Source: Aureococcus anophagefferens (taxonomy: Eukaryota; Sar; Pelagophyceae; Pelagomonadales; Pelagomonadaceae). From it: a stretch of DNA of 64,000 nt. Numbering within the stretch: position 1 is the stretch's first letter; the number at the start of each line of letters is the position of its first letter. This document shows, piece by piece, positions 10,201 through 19,861 of the stretch. A program made the position numbers and the translations under genes. The DNA is taken from the NCBI RefSeq assembly GCF_000186865.1, contig NW_008705562.1, positions 2,080,431 to 2,144,430 on the forward strand, written 5' to 3'. A model generated the notes under the pieces. It saw nothing but the letters and a program-made list of their open reading frames with translations, did no database searches and was not told the origin of the DNA.

Positions 10201-10902
10201 AGCCCGCGCGGCGTCGAGCGCGTCCGCGCGCACGGCCCCGAGCAGGGGCGTCTCGAAGGCCTTCTCCGAGTCGCCGAGCTCGGGCCCGTTCGCCGCGGCG
10301 CCGAGGCCCACGAGCGCGCCGATGACGTCCGCGCGGCCGCTCCGCGCGGCCGCGAGCAGCGCCGTCACGCCCCTGCCCGCGGCGTCGCGCGCGACGTAGT
10401 CCGCGGGCAGGCGCCCGCGCCGCAGGGCCAGCAGCGCCACCTCGACCTTCGCCGGCGCCGACCGCAGCGCGTCCTCCAAGTCGCCGCCGTCGCGCCGCTT
10501 CTCGCGCGCCTCGCGGAGCGGTTCCAGGAGCGTGTCCAGGTCCGTGTTCGCGACGCGGGTGAGCAGGTCGAACCAGGCCGTGACGCCCTCCTGCGTGAGG
10601 CAGTCGAGCACGCGCCGCTTGCCCGACGCCGCGTTGAAGTCGCTGAGCGCGAGGCAGTGCGGCCGGCCGGGCTGCGGCGCGCGCAGCACCGTCGTGCCCG
10701 CGGTGATCGTCATCTCCTTGCAGTACTTGTCGCGGTTCGTCTCCGTCATGTGCGTGTTGTCGAGGCGCAGCGTCAGGTTCTCCAGGTCCGCGGCGACGCG
10801 CACCCACTTGCCGCCGGCGACGAGCGACCCTTCCCGCGTGTAGACGTAGGCGTAGCCGCTGTGCTTCAGCGAGATCTCCTCGCTGTCCTCGCGGGACCGC
10901 AT
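4190..10902 (-). CDS. Giant PH-domain ankyrin-repeat protein interrupted by two introners
   Basis: Best model is complement(4190-5494, 5700-6254, 6460-10902): all three exons are multiples of three (1305, 555 and 4443 nt), giving 2,100 residues. The start (MRSREDSEEIS) is chosen because a PH-like domain follows directly (residues about 10-125; core GYAYVYTREGSLV, then W-V---DL-NLTLRL and a C-terminal helix EGVTAWFDLLTRV). The rest is dozens of ankyrin repeats (G-TPL--AA--G----V--LL--GAD-). The ankyrin sequence resumes seamlessly across both AT-richer inserts: LLR(VA)VAVARRR at the first and AYDAA(AA)AVLVALHAG at the second, where residues in parentheses come from the duplicated target. Ankyrin proteins are scaffolds; the PH domain suggests membrane or phosphoinositide binding. 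The partner is unknown. Confidence 0.85.
5495..5697. mobile_element. Introner element 1 (non-autonomous DNA-transposon-like intron)
   Basis: 203 bp, markedly AT-richer than its flanks. It has perfect 13-bp terminal inverted repeats (CTGTGTGGAATTC at 5495-5507, GAATTCCACACAG at 5685-5697) and a perfect 8-bp target duplication ACGGCGAC (5487-5494 and 5698-5705). On the coding (minus) strand the last two bases of the upstream target copy plus the terminal repeat give a donor GTCTGTGTGG, and the other terminal repeat ends in the acceptor CCACACAG, so a 205-nt intron (5495-5699) is removed in frame. There is no coding capacity. It matches the published description of introners in Aureococcus and Micromonas. 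Confidence 0.93.
6255..6457. mobile_element. Introner element 2, inverted relative to element 1
   Basis: 203 bp, the same length as element 1 and similar to it over the whole length when reverse-complemented. Terminal repeats are CTGTGTGGGAACC (6255-6267) and GGTTTCCACACAG (6445-6457), one mismatch. The target duplication ACCGCGGC is perfect (6247-6254 and 6458-6465). Coding-strand donor GTCTGTGTGG and acceptor CCCACACAG define a 205-nt intron (6255-6459) removed in phase 0. Because both ends carry the same CTGTGTGG terminus, the element can serve as an intron in either orientation. The two copies do so here within one gene. Confidence 0.93.
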
Positions 10903-11144
10903 TGTTTTGTGGCGCTCTCGGCCCGCGCGCCACCGCGGCGGCCGCGGCGCGCCGGGCAGGCAAGCGACGCGGTGCGAACGCCGGCCGCTCGGGTGCGTCG
11001 CGCGGCGCCGCGCCACAAACAGAGGCTAATGCCTGGCCTTGGCCGAGCTTTTTTTACCGCAATTCACAAAAGATCAACGAAGCGACGTTGACCAAGTTAT
11101 TGAACTTCCTCGTCATGATGCGAGATAAACGTTCGCTTCGAGCA

Positions 11145-12334
11145 ATGAGGCTGCGGCGCATCGCCGCGCTCGCGTCCTTGCTCCACATTGCGCAAGGATT
11201 CCACACACCACCCAAGCGGACACTGATGCCGCAATTGCACGCCTCCGAGGCGAAGCGCGACCTGCCGGCGCCCGCCTACCTGCTCGGCGCGTCGGCGCTC
11301 TGGGCCACCTACCCGTCGACGATCAAGTGCCTGTTCGCCGCGCCGGGCTCGGCGATCAGCCCGGGCGAGGCGACGCTGCTGCGCTTCGTCGTCATGGCCG
11401 TCGCGACGTCGTCGGCGCTGCCCGCGGCGCCCGTCGACGACGCGGCGCCCGCGCCGCTGGCGGACCAGCTCGAGCGGCGCGTGCCGAGCAGCGTCTACGT
11501 CGCGGCGCTCGAGCTGGGCGCGCTCGGGCTCGCGGGGTCCGCGTCTCCCGCGTCCGTTCCGAAAGCCGCGCTCGACGCGCGCTTCGTAGGACGCTCTGCA
11601 ACACGGCGGGCCTGGCGCGGATCCCGGCGCTCACCGGCGCCGTCGTGCTCACGTCGCTCAACGTCTGGACGCCGCTCATCGCCGCGTGCGCCGGCGCGAC
11701 GGCCGCGGAGCGCGCCGTCGACGCGACGACCTGGGCGCTCTGCGCCGTCGCGCTCGCCGCGAGCGCCTACGCGCTCGTCCCCGATGCATCCGCGAACGTC
11801 TTCGAGGTCCCCGCCTTCGGCGCCGGCGAGCTCGGCTGCCTCGCGGCGTCCTTCTTCTTCGCGGCGGCGAAGGTGCGGCTGTCGTCCCACCTGAAAATCC
11901 ACGACGCGGACGCGCTGACGTCCGGCCGCGTCGTCGCGCAGTGCGGGTTGGCCGCCGCGGGCCTGGGCCTCGCCGACGAGACGAACGCGCTGCACGAGCT
12001 CCTGCCGAGCGAGCGCGGCGGCCTCGGCGTCGGGCTCCCCGCGGTGCTCGGCGAATCGGAGGCGTGGCTCGCGGGGCTGAGCGGGCCCCAGCTGTTCTGG
12101 GTCGCCGCGAGCGCGCTGCTCTCCGGCGCGGGCGCGCTCTTCTGCCAGAGCCGCGGCCAGGCGCGCGTCCCCGCGCCGACGGCCCAGCTCTACTTCTCGA
12201 CGCAGCCGATCTTCGTCGCGCTCTGGGCCTTCGCGCTCCTCCGGGAGCCCGTCACGCGCCACGAGGTCGCCGGGGGCGCCGCGCTCCTCCTCGGCTTGGC
12301 CGCGGCGCGACGCGGGGCACAGGTCAATGGTTAG
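11145..12334 (+). CDS. EamA/DMT-family transporter with plastid-type presequence
   Basis: join(11145-11542, 11590-12334), 380 residues; the 47-nt intron (GTCTCC...TTCGTAG) restores GLAGSATLCNTAGLA in frame. Residues 1-20 are a signal peptide ending AQG before Phe (AQG-FHTPPKR), the signal-plus-Phe arrangement of complex-plastid presequences. It then shows the ten-segment pattern of the drug/metabolite transporter superfamily: LGASALWATYPSTIKCLF as the first helix and a C-terminal block with STQPIFVALWAFALLREPV. Family members in plastid membranes carry phosphorylated sugars or other metabolites; substrate unknown. The 3' end is duplicated together with that of the convergent sigma-factor gene. 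Confidence 0.87.
11543..11589 (+). other. 47-nt spliceosomal intron
   Basis: Donor GTCTCC, acceptor TTCGTAG, phase 2. Removal joins two frames of the EamA gene so that the DMT helix pattern continues. This is among the shortest intron sizes in the window. Confidence 0.8.
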
Positions 12335-12431
12335 GCCGAGCCGCCGAGGAGCTCCTCGCGCGGATCTCGGCGCGCCGCGGGGCACAGGTCAATGGTTAGG
12401 CCGAGTAGGAGCCGCCGAGGAGCTCCTCGCG
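12311..12431. repeat. Tandem duplication spanning two convergent stop codons
   Basis: A 30-bp block (12311-12340 and 12376-12405) plus a following 20-bp block (12341-12360 and 12412-12431) occur twice; the second copy has six extra bases (TAGGAG) between blocks. The block contains the last codons and stop of the transporter (read +) and the last codons and stop of the sigma factor (read -), so each gene end exists in two copies. Confidence 0.93.
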
Positions 12432-13841
12432 CTGCTCGTTGTAGTGGCCGAGGGTCATGAGGTGGTGGGGCTTGCGGAGCTTGCGGATGGCGCGCATCTC
12501 GCAGCGGCGGACCCACTCCTTCGACTCGGCGCAGGACGCGGCGACCTGCGCGGGCGTGCAGGGCACGCCGTCCTCGAGGCCGTAGCGGAGGGAGATGACG
12601 CGCTTCTCGTCGGCGTCGAGGTCGTCCATGGCCGCGTGGAGGTCCTCGTGGAGGAGCGCGAGCTCGACGGCGGTCTCGCCCGTCGGCTCCTTGGACGCCA
12701 ACGTGTCCTCGAGCTTGAGCTGGCGGCCGACCGCGCGCGCGGGCGCGGCCGCGGGCCGCGCGGACGACGTGCGCCGCTTGCCGTCGGCGGCGCGCTTGCC
12801 CGCGGCGCGGTTGAAGTTCTGCTCCGAGCCGCCGCGCGCGGGCGCGCGGCCCCGCGGCGACTCCGTCGACACCGTGTCGCCCTGGCGCGCGGCCGCGCGG
12901 ACCTTGCGGAGCTTCGCGGGCGTCATCTCCAGCAGCTCCGCGAGCTCGCCGTCCGACGGCTCGCGGCCGTGCGCCGCCGTGAAGTCGCGCGTGCCGCGCT
13001 TGAGCTTGGCGAGGTCCTGGTGCACGTGCATCGGCAGCCGGATGAGCCGGCTCTGGAACGCGACGGCCCGCAGGATGGCCTGCTGGATCCACCAGCAGGC
13101 GTAGGTCGAGAACTTGCAGCCCCGCGCGGGGTCGAACTTCGTCGCCGCGCGCATGAGGCCCAGCGAGCCCTCCTGGACGAGGTCGCTGAGGCCGAGGCCC
13201 AGGCCCGTGTACCGCTTCGCCACGGACACGACGAGGCGCATGTTCGTCGCGACGAGGGCCTGGCGCGCGGACCGGCCGTCGCGGAGCGCCTTCGTGAGCG
13301 CGCCCACGGAAGACGCGTTCGCGCGCGCGGCCCACTCCGCGCGGAAGTCGTCGGACGTGATGCCCATGAGCTCGTCCTCGAGCTCGTTCGTGCCCTTGAA
13401 CCGCTTGAGCAGGTCGCCCTTGCCCTGCTCCGTCAGGATCGCGTCGCGGACGGCCTCGAGGCGCTCGAGCTCGACGGCGAGGGCGCCGAGGACGCGCTCC
13501 TCGCGCGCGTCCAGGAGCTTGCTGTCGAAGAGCATGTCCATGGAAGATTTCCGCGCCGCGCGCCGCGCGTCCGTCGTCTGCGGCGCGGGCTCGCCGTCGT
13601 CGTAGCGGCCGACGATGATGGGGTTCTGGCCCCGCGCGCGCTTCCGCGGCGCCTCGGCGACGGCCGCCTCGAGGAGCTTCGTCGCGAGCACGACGTCGTC
13701 GGGCCGGAGCTCCTCCCGCTCGATGACCGTGCTCCGCAGGGGCGCTTTGGTTCTCGGCGTGGCGATGGCGCGGAACTGGAGCGCCGAGGACGGGTGGAGG
13801 AGGAGCGTGAGGACGAGGGCGCGCAGCGCGACTTGGATCAT
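12396..13841 (-). CDS. Nuclear-encoded plastid RNA polymerase sigma-70 factor
   Basis: 481 residues. Residues 1-22 are a hydrophobic leader ([13 protein letters not shown]) followed by a basic Thr/Arg-rich stretch, consistent with import to a complex plastid. Region 2 (about 195-270) contains [45 protein letters not shown] and IRLPMHV, the -10 recognition and core-binding signature of group 1/2 sigma factors. Region 3 is at about 271-325. A basic Ala/Arg-rich spacer (328-372) precedes region 4 (about 395-457; [15 protein letters not shown] and a helix-turn-helix ending KLRKP). It should direct the plastid-encoded polymerase to plastid promoters. The spacer between regions 3 and 4 is longer than in bacterial factors. 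Start chosen at the leader Met. Confidence 0.93.
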   Translation of the reverse strand: MIQVALRALVLTLLLHPSSALQFRAIATPRTKAPLRSTVIEREELRPDDVVLATKLLEAAVAEAPRKRARGQNPIIVGRYDDGEPAPQTTDARRAARKSSMDMLFDSKLLDAREERVLGALAVELERLEAVRDAILTEQGKGDLLKRFKGTNELEDELMGITSDDFRAEWAARANASSVGALTKALRDGRSARQALVATNMRLVVSVAKRYTGLGLGLSDLVQEGSLGLMRAATKFDPARGCKFSTYACWWIQQAILRAVAFQSRLIRLPMHVHQDLAKLKRGTRDFTAAHGREPSDGELAELLEMTPAKLRKVRAAARQGDTVSTESPRGRAPARGGSEQNFNRAAGKRAADGKRRTSSARPAAAPARAVGRQLKLEDTLASKEPTGETAVELALLHEDLHAAMDDLDADEKRVISLRYGLEDGVPCTPAQVAASCAESKEWVRRCEMRAIRKLRKPHHLMTLGHYNEQREELLGGSYSA

Positions 13842-14509
13842 TTTGGGCGAAAAACGGGGTCCCGATGCCGATGCGAGCCTGTTGCGGTTTTGCGCGCGGA
13901 TTTTTTCGCACGCGAGTGCTGCGCTGCGCTCTGGAGGTTGGGAGAGCGCTTCCGTGAGTGCTGGCGACGGTGTTGGTCGCTTTTTGCGCGCGCGCAGCAG
14001 GCGGTCACGGTGACGAGATGCGGCAAGCGCTTCCTCGAGCTTGAGCCCGCCGGATCGCAGCCAAGCTCTGGCCGGGGTGGCATTCTTGAAGGGCAGATGT
14101 TGCGCGAGCGTCGCGCCCACCTGGCGTCCCAAGACCGACCCAGCTCCTCCCGGAGGCCGCCAGGCCACAAATCGCAGTCGGACGCAGCGGACCCCGGCCT
14201 GCTGGGAGCCGAGCAGGAGCCAGAACACGCGCGCCTCCGCGGCCGCGGCCGCTGGACGCTGCTGGACGCCGTCGGACGCGGACCCAGGACTCGAGCCGGT
14301 CGCCCCGGGACTCGCTTTCGGCGCCGCACACGCGCAGGGTACCAGTCTCGGACGCGGCGGCGCGATGGGACCCGTTTGGCCTCCTTTGCAGTGGCAATTC
14401 TCGACCCCCGGCCAAGCGGAGAGAGCGGCATGGTCCTTCCAAGAGTGGAGGCATGAGCTCATGACCAGCTTAGCGCGATGGCAGCTGCTCATGACCAGCT
14501 CTTAGCGCA
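13842..14509. other. Divergent intergenic region, sigma factor / Pol iota
   Basis: 668 bp between two divergent starts. Contains runs of T (around 13899 and 13981), CG-alternating tracts (around 13984-13996) and an 11-bp palindrome GTCACGGTGAC (14004-14014) that could be a protein-binding site. It ends in a 30-bp tandem duplication at the Pol iota start. Reading frames exist through it but none resembles a known protein; I see no gene. Confidence 0.5.
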
Positions 14510-14516
14510 ATGGCAG
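14457..14516. repeat. 30-bp tandem duplication over the Pol iota start codon
   Basis: Copy 1 (14457-14484) and copy 2 (14487-14516) share GCTCATGACCAGCT followed by TAGCGC-ATGGCAG. The duplicated ATG of copy 1 (14478) opens a different frame; only the ATG of copy 2 (14510) starts the polymerase. Confidence 0.88.
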
Positions 14517-16278
14517 CGTCGCGCATCGTCATCGCCTTGGACTGCGACTGCTTCTACGCCCAGTGCGAGGTGCTGCGGACGCCGGCGCTGCGCGGCAAGC
14601 CCGTGGGCGTGCGGCAGAAGATGCTCGTCATCACCTCGAGCTACGAAGCGCGAGCCTTCGGCATCAAGAAGGGCGACAGCCTCGCCGAAGTCAGACGCAA
14701 GTGCCCGGAGATCACGATCTGCGACGGCGAGGACCTGACCTTCTACACGGAGACGTCGAACCGCTGGCGCGCGTTCGTCGAGGCGCACTGCAAGGGTTGC
14801 GCCGTCGAGCGGCTCGGCCTCGACGAGCTCTTCGTGGACGCGACGGCGATCGTCGACAAGCGGCTGCGAGAGGGGGCCGCGGCGCCGCACACGTCGCCCG
14901 CGTGCCACGCCGCGGGCGAGGCCGGGCCGGAGCCGGCGCGCTACGCGGCGGCCGCCGCGTTCTGCGAGGACCTGCGCGCGCGCACGCGCGACGCGCTCGG
15001 CCTCGAGACGAGCGGCGGCGTGAGCTCGAACAAGCTGCTCGCGAAGCTCGCGACAAGGCCGCGTCCGTTTGACGTCGCGCGACCGGGAGAAAACGACCGT
15101 AGGTCGGTTCGTGGCACAAGCCCTACCAGCAGACGACGCTCGCGCCGACGGCCGACAACGTGCGGCTCGCGCTGCCGGACGACTTGGACGTCCGGAAGAT
15201 CACGGGCGTCGGCTTCCGCGCCGCCGAGGCGCTCGCGTCGCTCGGCGTCCGCGCCGTCGGCGAGCTCCGGGATCTGCGGTCGGGCGACGGCGTCCTGGAC
15301 GACGCGGCCGTCGCGCGGTTCCGCGGCCTCGCGCGCGGCGTCGACGACGACCCCGTCAAGCACACGGGCAGGGCCCGGGCGGTCGGGGTGGAGCAGAGCT
15401 TCTGGCAGCGCCGCCTCGACACCGGCGACGCGCGCGCGACGGCCGCGGCGCTCGACGAGCTCGCCGCGAAGCTCGTGCGGAAATTGCGCGTCGACCAGGC
15501 GTCCGGCGGCGTCCGCGCCGCGGAGACGGTACAGGTCTCGACGCGCAAGGCGCCGGCCGACGACGGCGCGCCGCGCCGCGGGCTCACGTCGAACCTCGCC
15601 GAGGGGCCGGCGGCGGCGCCCCCGTCGGCCGCGCCGCGCCGCGAGTCCAAGTCCGCGCGCGCGACGTTCGCGCTGCCGCGCCTCGACGAGTCCAACGCCG
15701 CCGCCGTCGCCGCGAAACTGCGGCGCGCCGCCGAGCCCCTCCTCGCTCAGCTCCACGCCAAACCCGCGAGCCTCGTCATCCTCTCGCTCGGCGTGGCGTT
15801 CAAGGCCGAGATCGCGGGCGCGCGCGGCTCCGGCGACATCGGCGCGTTCTGCCGGAAGCCCGCCGCTGCGGCTGCTTCCGCCGCCGCCGCGCCCGCGCCG
15901 CCCGCGCCGCCGCCCGAGGAGCGGTACGCGGCGCCGTCCGGCGCGGACGTCGACGCCTCCGTGTTGGCCGAATTGCCGAAGGACCTCCGCGAGGCCGTCG
16001 AGGCGCAGATGCGGCTCGACGCCGCCGTCTCGCGCAAGTCGCCGCCGGCGAAGCGCGCCGCCGCGGCGCCCCGCGCGTCGCCGCCGCCGAAGCGGCCAAA
16101 GTCGACCATGGCCGCCTTCCTCGCGAAGCCGCCAAGGCCGCCCGCGGCGCCGCGGCCGCCCGACGGCGGCCTCGACCGCATCCTCGAGATGGGCTTCGGC
16201 CGCGCGCGCGCCGAGGCCGCCCTCGCCGCGGCGGGCGGCGACGCGGCGCGCGCCATCGAGACCCTGCTCACGAGTTAG
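14510..16278 (+). CDS. POLI: Y-family DNA polymerase iota with UBM and UBA ubiquitin-binding modules
   Basis: join(14510-15073, 15121-16278), 573 residues; the 47-nt intron (GTCGCG...CACAAG) restores the Pol iota block SSNKLLAKL...PYQQTTLAPT. Catalytic residues visible: D11/D13 in ALDCDCFYAQCE and D105/E106 in ERLGLDELFVDAT, plus SYEARAFGIKKG. GEDLTFY and the 'F/Y-P-QQT' block favour iota over kappa, eta or DinB. Helix-hairpin motif VRKITGVGF and the little-finger domain follow. Residues about 465-489 (VLAELPKDLREAVEAQM) fit the UBM motif of iota and REV1; residues about 537-573 (LDRILEMGFGRARAEAAL) form a UBA domain. Role: translesion synthesis recruited by ubiquitinated PCNA. The stop overlaps the stop of the convergent methyltransferase. 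Confidence 0.9.
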
Positions 16279-17144
16279 CGCGCTACGCCCCTGACGACGT
16301 ACTCGACGAGCACCCGGGGCCCCTCGTCGTAGCCGTAGAGCGGGAGGCTCCGTTCCGCGGCCGGCGCGTCCTCCGCCGCGCCCGGCCGCGCGAGGACCGT
16401 CGCCCCGGCCATGGCGACGCGGTCCGCGTAGGGCTTGCGCTTCAGGTCGACGCCGAAGCCCGCGCAGACGAGGCGCGTCTCCGCGTCGCGCGCCGCCAGA
16501 GCGACCAGCAGGTCGTCGAGGACCTTCGGCCGGCTGCTCACGCCGCGGATCGCGCAGTAGAGCACGGTGTAGGGCGAGAGGTCGACGTCGCGGCAGTCGG
16601 CGTTGAAAAAGGCGACGGGCGGCGCCGCCGGGTAGGCCGCCTCGAAGCGCCGCCTCGCCGCCTCGGCGACGCCGTGGCTCCGGGGGCTCAGCTCGACGCC
16701 GCGCGCCGACGCGCCGAGCGACGCCGCGGCGAGGACGAAGGACCCGGCGGAGGAGCCCAGGTCGAGGAGCGCGTCGGCCGGGCCGAGGTCCAGGGACCGC
16801 GCGATGGCGATCGCGCTCGCGGCGTCGAGCTCGTTGTTCGCCGGGTCGAGCCCGCTCGGCGCGTAGAGCGTCTCGAACTCCCGGCGGCTCTCGGCGTTGA
16901 AGGCCTCCCAGCCGGGCGCGCCGTGGTCGCACTTCGTCGACCGGCCCAGCGCGCCCGACGCCTCGAGGGCGCGCGCCGCCGCCGCGTCGTCGGCGCTGAT
17001 CTCGAGCCAGCGCACGGGCACGGCGCCGGAGGCCAGCGTCTTGCGCGCCTCCTTGCTGCACTGCACCGTGCGCACGAGGGCCGCGTCGAGCGCCATGGCG
17101 TCGATGCTTGCGGCGAGAGCCAAGACTTTGAGCATAAGACACAC
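16275..17144 (-). CDS. Class I SAM-dependent methyltransferase, possibly DOT1-like
   Basis: 289 residues. Motif I is LLDLGSSAGSFVLAAA and motif II ARGVELSPRSH, followed by FFNADCRDVDLSPYTVLYC (motif IV region). The 'DLGS--G-----AA---G-----GVEL' spacing with a following 'R----A' resembles DOT1-type and related lysine methyltransferases, but the flanking domain is not that of canonical DOT1, so substrate (protein or small molecule) is unknown. The N-terminus (MLKVLALAASIDAMALDAA) is weakly hydrophobic and may be a leader. Two start Mets are possible three codons apart. The stop codon shares bases with the stop of Pol iota on the other strand. Confidence 0.75.
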   Translation of the reverse strand: MCLMLKVLALAASIDAMALDAALVRTVQCSKEARKTLASGAVPVRWLEISADDAAAARALEASGALGRSTKCDHGAPGWEAFNAESRREFETLYAPSGLDPANNELDAASAIAIARSLDLGPADALLDLGSSAGSFVLAAASLGASARGVELSPRSHGVAEAARRRFEAAYPAAPPVAFFNADCRDVDLSPYTVLYCAIRGVSSRPKVLDDLLVALAARDAETRLVCAGFGVDLKRKPYADRVAMAGATVLARPGAAEDAPAAERSLPLYGYDEGPRVLVEYVVRGVAR

Positions 17145-17188
17145 AGCTCAGAGCTGCTCGCAAGACACACACAGCTAGAGCTGCGCGC
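17134..17188. repeat. 27-bp tandem duplication upstream of the methyltransferase start
   Basis: AAGACACACAGCTCAGAGCTGC-CGC and a near copy follow one another immediately upstream of the minus-strand start codon. It is another boundary-associated micro-duplication and probably lies in the 5' UTR or promoter. Confidence 0.8.
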
Positions 17189-17289
17189 AGGTCCCAATCG
17201 CCTCGGGTTGTTCACCGTCGCTGCATCTTTCATGCATCGTCGACGTTGCCTTTCGCCTGAGCATCGATGGGCGCCGGGGGACGCAGCCC

Positions 17290-17656
17290 ATGATGTGGCG
17301 GTTCGCGACGCTCTTGGCCTGCGCGGTCGCGTCGGCGCTCGCGGCGCCGCAGGGCCACATCCCGAACACGGCGTCGAAGCACGGCGAGCTGAGCATCTCC
17401 GACATGTTCCGCGCCGAGGTCGTCGACGGCGTCGGCTGCTGGTGGGAGGGCGACGGCTGGGACAACGTCGTCGAGTGCTGCGGCTGCGACAAATGCGACA
17501 AGTGCGTGCGCCCTTCGTCGCTCGAGCGGGCGGGCGCGTATCCCATCGACCCCCGCTCGGCCCCGCAGGCAGTGGCTCGTGAAGTGCTGCTCCTGGAACG
17601 GCCGCTGGGCGCACAAGTGCTGCCCCTGCAAGCGCGAGTACGCGAGCCCGCCCTAG
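17290..17656 (+). CDS. Small secreted Cys-rich protein
   Basis: About 100-104 residues after removing one short intron: donor either GTGCGT at 17502 or GTCGCT at 17517, acceptor CCCGCAG ending at 17568; both donors are in phase 2. A signal peptide (WRFATLLACAVASALAAP) is followed by an acidic segment (WWEGDGWDNVVECCGCDKCDK), and the second exon adds KCCSWNGRWAHKCCPCKRE. The paired CC and CxxC cysteines suggest a disulfide-knotted extracellular peptide or a metal-binding domain. No family recognised. The duplicated start (ATGATG) makes the first residue uncertain by one codon. Confidence 0.65.
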
Positions 17657-17815
17657 CTGGGCGCACACGTGCCGCCCCTGCGAAGCGCGCGAGCCCGTCC
17701 TCAAGGCGGTGCCCATCGCGCGCGTTCGAGGGGGCCCGTCGAGCCGCGAGTCGACCCGGGTCCCTCTAGCCGGCGCCGCGCGACTCAAAGGTCCCTCGGT
17801 GCCTCGGGTTACGCC

Positions 17816-19861
17816 CTAGAGCCCGTGGCGCATGAGCGTGTCGTGGATGCGCGTCATCATGGGCGAGTAGCCGCAGACGTCCGGGAGGGGCATGGTGGGG
17901 AACCCCTTGTCGCGGAGCCACGCGTTGATGACGACGAAGCCCTTCTGGACCTCGCTGTGGAGCTGGTGCTGGGCCGCGTGGTCGACGTCGTAGCGGTTCC
18001 AGGCGCCCGTCTTCTGGGACTGGACGTTGTGCGTGACGACGACGTCGCGGCGCGCGAACGTCGCGCGACTCCCGTAGACCGTCGAGATCCAGTCGTCGGA
18101 CCACCAGTTGCGGAAGGCCTTCGGGAAGAAGGCGTCGAAGATCTCGACGTGGGTCCGGTGGACGAAGGAGTGCGTGAGGATGCGCTCGTTCTGCGTGTCC
18201 AGCGGCCCCGCGACGCCCAGGTTCGGCGCGAGCTCCGACGCCTCGAGCGCCCTGACGTAGGTCTCGAGCCAGTCCTTGGACACCAGGATCGTGTCGTCGT
18301 TGAGCTGGTAGACGTAGTCCGCGCCGTCGTCGAAGACGGCCCGCTTCGCCATCTGGCTCACGGCCTGCGACGGCGCGCCGGACGTGTCGTCGAAGTGGAC
18401 GAGCGTGAGCGAGAGCGCGGGGTCCTGGCCCCTCTTCGGGCCGTGGTCGAGCACGTGCTTGATGGTCCAGTTGCCGTAGCCGAGCCAGCGCAGCGCCTTG
18501 GTCGCGTGGCCCCGGAACGCGGACCGCATGTCCTGCCACGCGTCGCCCGTGTCGTAGAGCGCGTCGCCGCGGTCGAAGCCGAGGTAGAAGACGAACTGGT
18601 GCTTGTTCTTCCGCCAGTCGACGGACTCGACGAAGGACGCGAAGAGGTTGAACCAGAGCGGGCTCTGGTCCACGCTGCTCATGTCCGTGCCGCGGCTCGT
18701 CATCGGCACGACGACGGCGACCTTGAGCTTCGACGCCTCGAAGGCCGACGTCGCGCCGTCGCGGCGCCGCGGGTCCGCGCTCTCGCCGGGCCGGAGGCCG
18801 CTCGCGCGGCCCGTCTTCGCGAGGTCCGCGAGCTGGGCGTCGCGCCGCGCGGCGTCCGCGGCCGCGCGCGTCGCCGCGACGTGCCGCGACGCCGCGAGGA
18901 GCCGCCGCGCGGTCCGGAGCGCGCCCGCGTCGACCTTGGACGCGTTGAAGTAGTAGTCCGCGTTCAGCTCGTCGACGGTCTCGCCGGCCCAGCCGCGCAC
19001 GCCCACGCTGACGTCGCCGCCGGCGCACTGGACGTAGCCCCGCATGAGCTCGCTGTAGAGCATGACCATGGACGGGCCCCACGTCAGCGACGGCCGCGCG
19101 TCGGCCCCGGCGTCCCAGCCGCCGTAGACGTCGTCGACCGGGAACTCGTCGCGGTACGCGTCGAAGGCGTTTTCTTCCCTGGGCGCCTCGACGGCGGGCG
19201 CCGGCTCCGGCGCCGCGGGCTTGGCCATGGGCTTGAGCTGGAACCGCTCCGCCAATCCCGCGAGCGGACTCGCGAACTCGACGATCCACGGCGCGTTCCA
19301 CTCCGCGCCGGCGGGCGGCGCCTTGACGCGCGCGAACTTGCCGTTGCTCAACGCGCGGAGCCCCACGGAGCCCTCGTCGCCGTCGAGGTGCACGACCTCG
19401 AAGATGGCCTGCGGGCCCACGTCCGGCGCCGCGTCGACGTCCAAGCCCGAGAACGCGTGGCACCGGTCCGACATGTCGCGGAACTCGTCGGGCCCGACGT
19501 GGACGACGCGCCCGGGCCGCGCGGCGCAGTCCAGCGTCACGAAGGCGGCGACGTCGCTCGTCGCCGCCGCGAGGCCGTCGGCGACGTGCTCCGCCGCCGT
19601 GCCGTCGTCCGCGCCGCGCGCGTCCAGCGCGCCGTGGAGCGCCTCGGCCCACCGCCGCTGCACGTGCAGCCGCGACTCGAGGTCCTCGAGGCGCCACCCG
19701 AAGCGCCACTCCTCCGGCGACGACCGCACGGCCTCGATGTAGCGGTCGTCCCACAGCGCCTGCTGCCGCAGGTCCCAGGCGCGCCGCAGCTCGCCGTAGA
19801 ATAGATAGGCGACGATCACGAGCAGCGTGTAGAGGACGCGGTTCAGCCAGGCGTCGTCCAT
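17816..19861 (-). CDS. Type II membrane glycosyltransferase with fascin-like domain
   Basis: 681 residues. A transmembrane anchor at about 6-23 (NRVLYTLLVIVAYLFYG) gives type II Golgi topology. A middle segment with VGLRALSNGKFARV and a later 'F' block resembles one beta-trefoil lobe of the fascin/actin-crosslinking fold, which in luminal enzymes could bind glycans. The C-terminal GT-A-like domain has KLKVAVVVPMTSRGT at its start and DYVYQLNDDTILVSKDW, where NDDT supplies the metal-binding DxD-like motif, followed by GVAGPLDTQNERILTHSF. A family is not assigned; I infer a nucleotide-sugar transferase in the secretory pathway. Confidence 0.75.
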   Translation of the reverse strand: MDDAWLNRVLYTLLVIVAYLFYGELRRAWDLRQQALWDDRYIEAVRSSPEEWRFGWRLEDLESRLHVQRRWAEALHGALDARGADDGTAAEHVADGLAAATSDVAAFVTLDCAARPGRVVHVGPDEFRDMSDRCHAFSGLDVDAAPDVGPQAIFEVVHLDGDEGSVGLRALSNGKFARVKAPPAGAEWNAPWIVEFASPLAGLAERFQLKPMAKPAAPEPAPAVEAPREENAFDAYRDEFPVDDVYGGWDAGADARPSLTWGPSMVMLYSELMRGYVQCAGGDVSVGVRGWAGETVDELNADYYFNASKVDAGALRTARRLLAASRHVAATRAAADAARRDAQLADLAKTGRASGLRPGESADPRRRDGATSAFEASKLKVAVVVPMTSRGTDMSSVDQSPLWFNLFASFVESVDWRKNKHQFVFYLGFDRGDALYDTGDAWQDMRSAFRGHATKALRWLGYGNWTIKHVLDHGPKRGQDPALSLTLVHFDDTSGAPSQAVSQMAKRAVFDDGADYVYQLNDDTILVSKDWLETYVRALEASELAPNLGVAGPLDTQNERILTHSFVHRTHVEIFDAFFPKAFRNWWSDDWISTVYGSRATFARRDVVVTHNVQSQKTGAWNRYDVDHAAQHQLHSEVQKGFVVINAWLRDKGFPTMPLPDVCGYSPMMTRIHDTLMRHGL

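Noticed and set aside
7816..11091. Very long plus-strand frame (over 1,000 codons) antisense to the ankyrin gene
   Set aside because: Caused by the periodic GC-rich ankyrin DNA. The minus strand encodes clear ankyrin repeats and a PH domain, so this frame is an artefact.
11040..11140. Possible tRNA or small RNA in AT-richer intergenic DNA upstream of the EamA gene
   Set aside because: No cloverleaf, A/B box or stable hairpin could be drawn.
17101..17190. A third introner suggested by ACACACAG words
   Set aside because: No CTGTGTGG/CCACACAG inverted pair and no 8-bp target duplication; it is a 27-bp tandem duplication in a 5' region.
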